From positions 124,001-188,000 of the forward strand of contig NZ_JAQFIN010000003.1 of the NCBI RefSeq assembly GCF_029504695.1: 64,000 bases of DNA. Direction: 5' to 3'. This DNA comes from Parabacteroides sp. PF5-6. GTDB taxonomy: Bacteria; Bacteroidota; Bacteroidia; Bacteroidales; Tannerellaceae. The position numbers were made by a program, and so were the translations under genes. Below are positions 61,705 to 64,000 of this stretch, piece by piece; the stretch's first letter is position 1, and the number at the start of each line of letters is the position of its first letter. The notes below the pieces were generated by a model. The model had not been told where the DNA came from, searched no databases, and saw only the letters and a list, made by a program, of their open reading frames with translations.

Positions 61705-63603
61705 ATGAAAAAGACATTAGTTGACCTGTTCGAAAGCTCGGTTGAGCAGTATCCCGACCACACGTTCCTGTTGGAGAAGACGAAAGATAAATTTGAACCG
61801 ACCACCTACAGCCAGGTGCGCGATCAGGTCTATGCCTTCGGCCTGGGGCTGGTCGCATTGGGCGTTCGCAAGGGAGACAATATGGCATTGTTGAGTGAAG
61901 GGCGGAATGCCTGGATTATCGGTGAGCTGGCGATGTTCTACGCCGGGGCGACCAATGTGCCTTTGTCGATCAAACTGGAAGAGGCCAACGACCTTCTTTT
62001 CCGCATGATCCATGCTGAGGTGAAGTATATCATGGTGTCCGGTCAGCAGTTGAAGAAGATACGAAGTATAATCGATCAGTTACCGCTGGTCGAGAAGGTT
62101 ATCGTATTGGACGAACAAACGGCATACCAGGAAAAGGAAATCCCGATGCCGGAAGTGATCCGCCTGGGACAGGAATGGCTACAAACGCATCCGATGGATG
62201 AATTTCTGGCTATCGGGCGTTCGCTTCAGAACGACGATTACGCGACCATCACTTACACCTCCGGCACGACAGCCGATCCCAAAGGGGTGATCCTTACCCA
62301 CCGCAATTATACGGCGAACGTTGAGCAATCGCTCTCCTGTATGGATATCGACTCTACGTGGCGTACGCTGATTATCCTTCCGCTTGATCATTGCTTTGCG
62401 CATGTGGTCGGGTTCTATATCTTTATGTCCAAAGGCGCCAGTGTGGCCACCGTACAGGTGGGCAAAACCGGCATGGAGACGCTCAAGAATATCCCCGTCA
62501 ATATCAAAGAGATAAAGCCTTACCTGATCCTGAGCGTGCCTGCTCTGGCAAAGAATTTCAAGAAGAATATCGAACAGGCGATCCGTTCGCAGGGCAAGGT
62601 GGCCAAGAATCTTTTCTATTCCGGATTGAACGCCGCGATGCTCTATTACGGTGAAAGCCGCGAAGAGAGAGGGCGCGGCTGGCGGTTCCTGTTGAAGCCT
62701 TATGTGGCGTTGGTCGATCGGCTCGTGTTCTCTAAGGTACGCCAGAACTTCGGCGGCGAACTGCGCTTCTTTATCGGCGGCGGCGCCCTGTTGGACAAAG
62801 ACTTGCAGAAGTTCTATTACGCCTTGGGCATGCCGATGTACCAGGGCTACGGCTTGAGCGAAGCCACGCCGGTGATCTCGACCAACGGGCCACGACGGTA
62901 TCAGTTCGGTAGCAGTGGCGTATTGGTGAAGCCCTTGGATCTGAAGATATGCGACACCGACGGCAAAGAACTTCCCGCGGGAGAAAAAGGCGAATTGGTG
63001 ATCCGGGGCGAGAACGTGATGGCGGGATACTGGAAGAACCCCGTCTCCACGGCCGAAACCGTCAAAGACGGCTGGCTCTATACCGGCGATATGGGATATA
63101 TGAAAGACGGATTGTTGTATGTCCTGGGCCGTTTCAAAAGCCTGTTGATCTCGAGCGACGGCGAGAAATACAGTCCGGAAGGAATCGAAGAAGCTTTGGT
63201 CGAGCACTGCTCAACGATCGATCAGGCCATCCTTTACAACAATCAAAGTCCTTATACCGTTGCTTTAATCACCGTCAACAAAGAGGTATTAAAGAAATAC
63301 TTAGCTCATTCCGGGTTATCTCTGGAAAATGAAGAAGGCCGGAAAGAAGCCATTCGCCATATCCAAAGTCAGATCGGTCGTTTCCGCAAAGGCGGCGACC
63401 TGGCCGACCTCTTCCCCGAGCGTTGGCTGCCTACGACCTTTGCCGTATTGCCCGAAGCTTTTACCGAACAGAACGGCATGGTGAACAGTACGATGAAAAT
63501 CGTCCGTGGCAAAGTGGAAAAACACTATGCCGACCGCATCGAACACCTCTTCACGCCGGAAGGCAAGAATCCGCTGAACAACAAGAACATGGATTCGATA
63601 TAA
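61705..63603 (+). CDS. long-chain acyl-CoA synthetase (AMP-forming)
   Basis: 632 residues. ANL-family motifs are present: P-loop YTSGTTADPKGVILTHRN, the GYGLSEATPVIS region (A5), YTGDMGYMKDGLLYVLGR (A7/A8 with Asp and Arg) and near the C-terminus the lysine region NGMVNSTMKIVRGKVEKHY (A10). There is a long N-lobe plus C-lobe and no signal peptide. It activates fatty acids to acyl-AMP and acyl-CoA, likely for membrane lipid or exogenous fatty-acid use. It starts 31 bp after the AAA-DUF4435 gene; co-transcription by read-through is possible, although functions seem unrelated. Confidence 0.93.
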   Translation: MKKTLVDLFESSVEQYPDHTFLLEKTKDKFEPTTYSQVRDQVYAFGLGLVALGVRKGDNMALLSEGRNAWIIGELAMFYAGATNVPLSIKLEEANDLLFRMIHAEVKYIMVSGQQLKKIRSIIDQLPLVEKVIVLDEQTAYQEKEIPMPEVIRLGQEWLQTHPMDEFLAIGRSLQNDDYATITYTSGTTADPKGVILTHRNYTANVEQSLSCMDIDSTWRTLIILPLDHCFAHVVGFYIFMSKGASVATVQVGKTGMETLKNIPVNIKEIKPYLILSVPALAKNFKKNIEQAIRSQGKVAKNLFYSGLNAAMLYYGESREERGRGWRFLLKPYVALVDRLVFSKVRQNFGGELRFFIGGGALLDKDLQKFYYALGMPMYQGYGLSEATPVISTNGPRRYQFGSSGVLVKPLDLKICDTDGKELPAGEKGELVIRGENVMAGYWKNPVSTAETVKDGWLYTGDMGYMKDGLLYVLGRFKSLLISSDGEKYSPEGIEEALVEHCSTIDQAILYNNQSPYTVALITVNKEVLKKYLAHSGLSLENEEGRKEAIRHIQSQIGRFRKGGDLADLFPERWLPTTFAVLPEAFTEQNGMVNSTMKIVRGKVEKHYADRIEHLFTPEGKNPLNNKNMDSI

Positions 63604-63683
63604 CGCTCCGGATTTTTATCCGAACGAAACCGAAAAATCACAACTCCTACCGGAAAAATCCGAAGAATGCCCAGCAAAAAACA

Positions 63684-63771
63684 GTAAGAGGTACGTCATA
63701 ATCGATTATGAGGTACCTCAAAACAAATTATGAGGTACCTCAAAATAATTTTAGAGGTACCTCATACTCAT
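63684..63771. repeat. tandem array, four 22-bp units with GAGGTACCTC core
   Basis: Units start at 63684, 63706, 63728 and 63750. The core GAGGTACCTC (first unit GAGGTACGTC) is followed by an AT-rich part. It lies between the convergent acyl-CoA synthetase and regulator genes. 63604-63683 and 63772-63848 contain no gene that I can see. Confidence 0.9.
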
Positions 63772-63848
63772 TTTTTTAGGCGGGAAAGCCAAAAAAGGGC
63801 GTAGCCGTTTCAAGAAAACGACCGGATATTCAAGAAATATCACGTAGA

Positions 63849-64000
63849 TTAAATCCCGTACTGCCGCATTTTGTTGTAAAGCGTCTTGCGGTCGACCCCC
63901 AGGAGCCGGGCGGCTTTGGTTCGGTTGCTGTCGGCTTCTTTCAAGGCTTTGAGAATCAGATTACGCTCGTGATCTTCATCTTTCAGGGAGAGTCCGGTTG
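63849..64000 (-). CDS. NtrC-family response regulator, C-terminal fragment (N-terminus outside the window)
   Basis: Only about 50 C-terminal residues are in the window: LSLKDEDHERNLILKALKE, then a Fis-type helix-turn-helix SNRTKAARLLGVDRKTLYNKM ending RQYGI. This is the DNA-binding tail of sigma-54-dependent regulators (NtrC/ZraR type), where it follows receiver and AAA+ domains. The gene continues beyond the right edge on the minus strand. The stop is at 63849-63851, converging on the GAGGTACCTC array. Confidence 0.85.
   Translation of the reverse strand, partial: TGLSLKDEDHERNLILKALKEADSNRTKAARLLGVDRKTLYNKMRQYGI

Overview
The window is ordinary chromosomal DNA of an anaerobic gut-type Bacteroidales, most probably a Parabacteroides-like member (inference). 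Supporting signs are promoters of the Bacteroidetes form TTTG-N~19-21-TAnnTTTG in front of many genes, a Bacteroidetes Rho with a very long charged insert, a lipoprotein TamL, a PorT-like barrel, a PUR/DUF3276 protein, anaerobic sulfatase maturase, L-fucose isomerase and permease, and several Tat-type RRDF signal peptides. There are no rRNA genes, no CRISPR array and no complete IS element. One tRNA gene, tRNA-Arg(UCU), is present.

Layout. 1-2.3 kb: a PP2C/FHA/LytTR phospho-signalling cluster (minus strand). 2.3-3.0 kb: a gene-free stretch with a foldback element and two tandem-palindrome arrays. 3.0-5.7 kb: an operon of an aldo/keto reductase-ferredoxin fusion and a ThiC-like protein, both with remodelled active sites. 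5.7-8.6 kb: patatin and a two-component system. 8.7-14.6 kb: a DUF362 + NapH/NapG-like electron-transfer pair, tgt, an LptF/G permease, a PorT-like barrel and a 55-aa ferredoxin. 14.7-20.2 kb: PUR protein, an MBOAT acyltransferase with two SGNH hydrolases, and a rhomboid. 20.4-31.4 kb: phosphoesterase, fucP/fucI, DnaQ-like exonuclease, amidase, a MntA/HepT toxin-antitoxin pair, anSME and TldD/TldE. 31.4-39.7 kb: HMA protein, YhcH, ProRS, tRNA-Arg, M14 peptidase, TamL and a SpoU methyltransferase. 39.8-48.1 kb: orphan histidine kinase, thioredoxin-fold protein, SerB, Dabb, MgtC, a possible NlpC-like protein, Xth and SOD. 48.3-55.7 kb: rho, tilS, C4 zinc-ribbon protein, nif3 and aspS (minus strand). 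55.8-64 kb: DsbA-like protein, mfd, a single-gene AAA-DUF4435 (PARIS-like) candidate defence ATPase, a long-chain acyl-CoA synthetase, and the C-terminus of an NtrC-type regulator.

Three observations stand out. (1) At least six intergenic arrays of 21-22 bp tandem units recur. Each unit is itself a palindrome, most whole arrays are also dyad-symmetric, the core sequence differs between arrays, and the period stays at two helical turns. (2) The AKR/ThiC-like operon lacks the canonical catalytic residues of both families, and the ThiC-like protein lacks the C-terminal CX2CX4C cluster motif of radical-SAM ThiC. (3) The AAA-DUF4435 gene sits as a visibly AT-richer islet between mfd and an acyl-CoA synthetase. 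Further points are a dispersed ~65 bp repeat carrying a complete promoter in front of two unrelated genes, and 7-bp and 10-bp tandem repeats that run into gene 3' ends and supply their stop codons.

All functional calls come from reading motifs in the translated sequence. No database search was possible.
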